From an uncultured Peptococcaceae bacterium (GTDB lineage: Bacteria > Bacillota > Limnochordia > Darwinibacteriales > Darwinibacteriaceae): DNA of 33,351 nt. The translations under genes and the position numbers were made by a program. The notes under the pieces were generated by a model. That model ran no database searches. It was given only the letters and a program-made list of their open reading frames with translations, and was not told the DNA's origin. How positions within the stretch are numbered: the first letter of the stretch is position 1; each line of letters opens with the position of its first letter. Location: contig CALKAR010000293.1 of NCBI GenBank assembly GCA_937988745.1, forward strand, positions 1 through 33,351. Reading direction: 5' to 3'. Below are positions 33,285-33,351 of the stretch, piece by piece.

Positions 33285-33297
33285 CTGATTATCCAAA

Positions 33298-33351
33298 TGG
33301 GGTGAGTAACCGGATTCGAACCGGCGACCTCCAGGGCCACAACCTGGCGCT
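33298..33351 (-). tRNA. tRNA-His (anticodon GUG), partial
   Basis: The 3' part of a tRNA is present: anticodon stem-loop CCAGG-TTGTGGC-CCTGG with anticodon GUG, the GGTTCGAATCC T-arm, a 3' acceptor strand and encoded CCA. The base before CCA is C, as expected for histidine tRNA. The 5' half is beyond the right edge. Confidence 0.93.

Overview
The window (about 33 kb, roughly 50% GC, genes packed tightly on both strands) reads as the chromosome of an anaerobic, probably spore-forming member of the Bacillota. The signs are a SpoIID-type lytic transglycosylase, the Bacillota-only LonB protease, the Bacillota-type order tig/clpX/lonB/lonA/engB, strong AGGAGG-type ribosome binding sites, frequent GTG/TTG starts and clear sigma-A promoters. 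A secreted protein ending in a beta-barrel-like C-terminal signal raises the possibility that the cell has an outer membrane, as the Limnochordia, Halanaerobiales and Negativicutes do. That placement is inference.

Layout. 1-2602 (minus): spoIID-like gene, then a partial flippase-like membrane protein cut by the left edge. 2678-3556 (plus): stand-alone 5'-3' exonuclease. 3549-7903 (minus): four-gene peptidoglycan-recycling operon murQ, rpiR-type regulator, murK-like kinase, nagZ. 8061-9332 (plus): exported C39-like cysteine peptidase and a putative beta-barrel protein behind a near-consensus promoter. 9324-14095 (minus): glsA, a JAMM-metalloprotease/TM/LysM fusion, a PrcB_C-domain protein, an unknown 149-residue protein and pepF. 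14168-23542 (minus): protein quality-control block tig-clpP-clpX, then lonB-lonA-engB and a membrane diguanylate cyclase, divided by intrinsic terminators. 23641-23822 (minus): tRNA-Leu and tRNA-Lys with their own promoter and terminator. 23939-25072 (plus): rodA, converging with and overlapping an alkaline-phosphatase-like membrane protein (25013-27160, minus) that follows a GT4 glycosyltransferase. 28347-29966: a small membrane-anchored protein (plus), a 59-residue basic protein (minus) and a diacylglycerol-kinase-family gene (plus). 29991-32215 (minus): tdh-kbl threonine degradation pair. 32357-33220 (plus): a Rossmann-domain/chemoreceptor-tip fusion. 33298-33351 (minus): a tRNA-His cut by the right edge.

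How it fits together. Envelope biology dominates: glycan remodelling (SpoIID), muropeptide recovery (NagZ, MurK, MurQ), elongation polymerase (RodA), LysM anchoring and several exported proteins of unknown role. The middle is protein folding and proteolysis (trigger factor, ClpXP, LonA, LonB, PepF). There is no gene-free stretch over 300 bases; the longest is about 157 bases between murQ and the C39 gene. I see no insertion sequence, prophage, CRISPR array or rRNA. No obvious complete new system is present. The best candidates for new biology are the JAMM-LysM fusion, the Rossmann-chemoreceptor fusion, the C39/beta-barrel pair and the rodA terminator embedded in a convergent gene.
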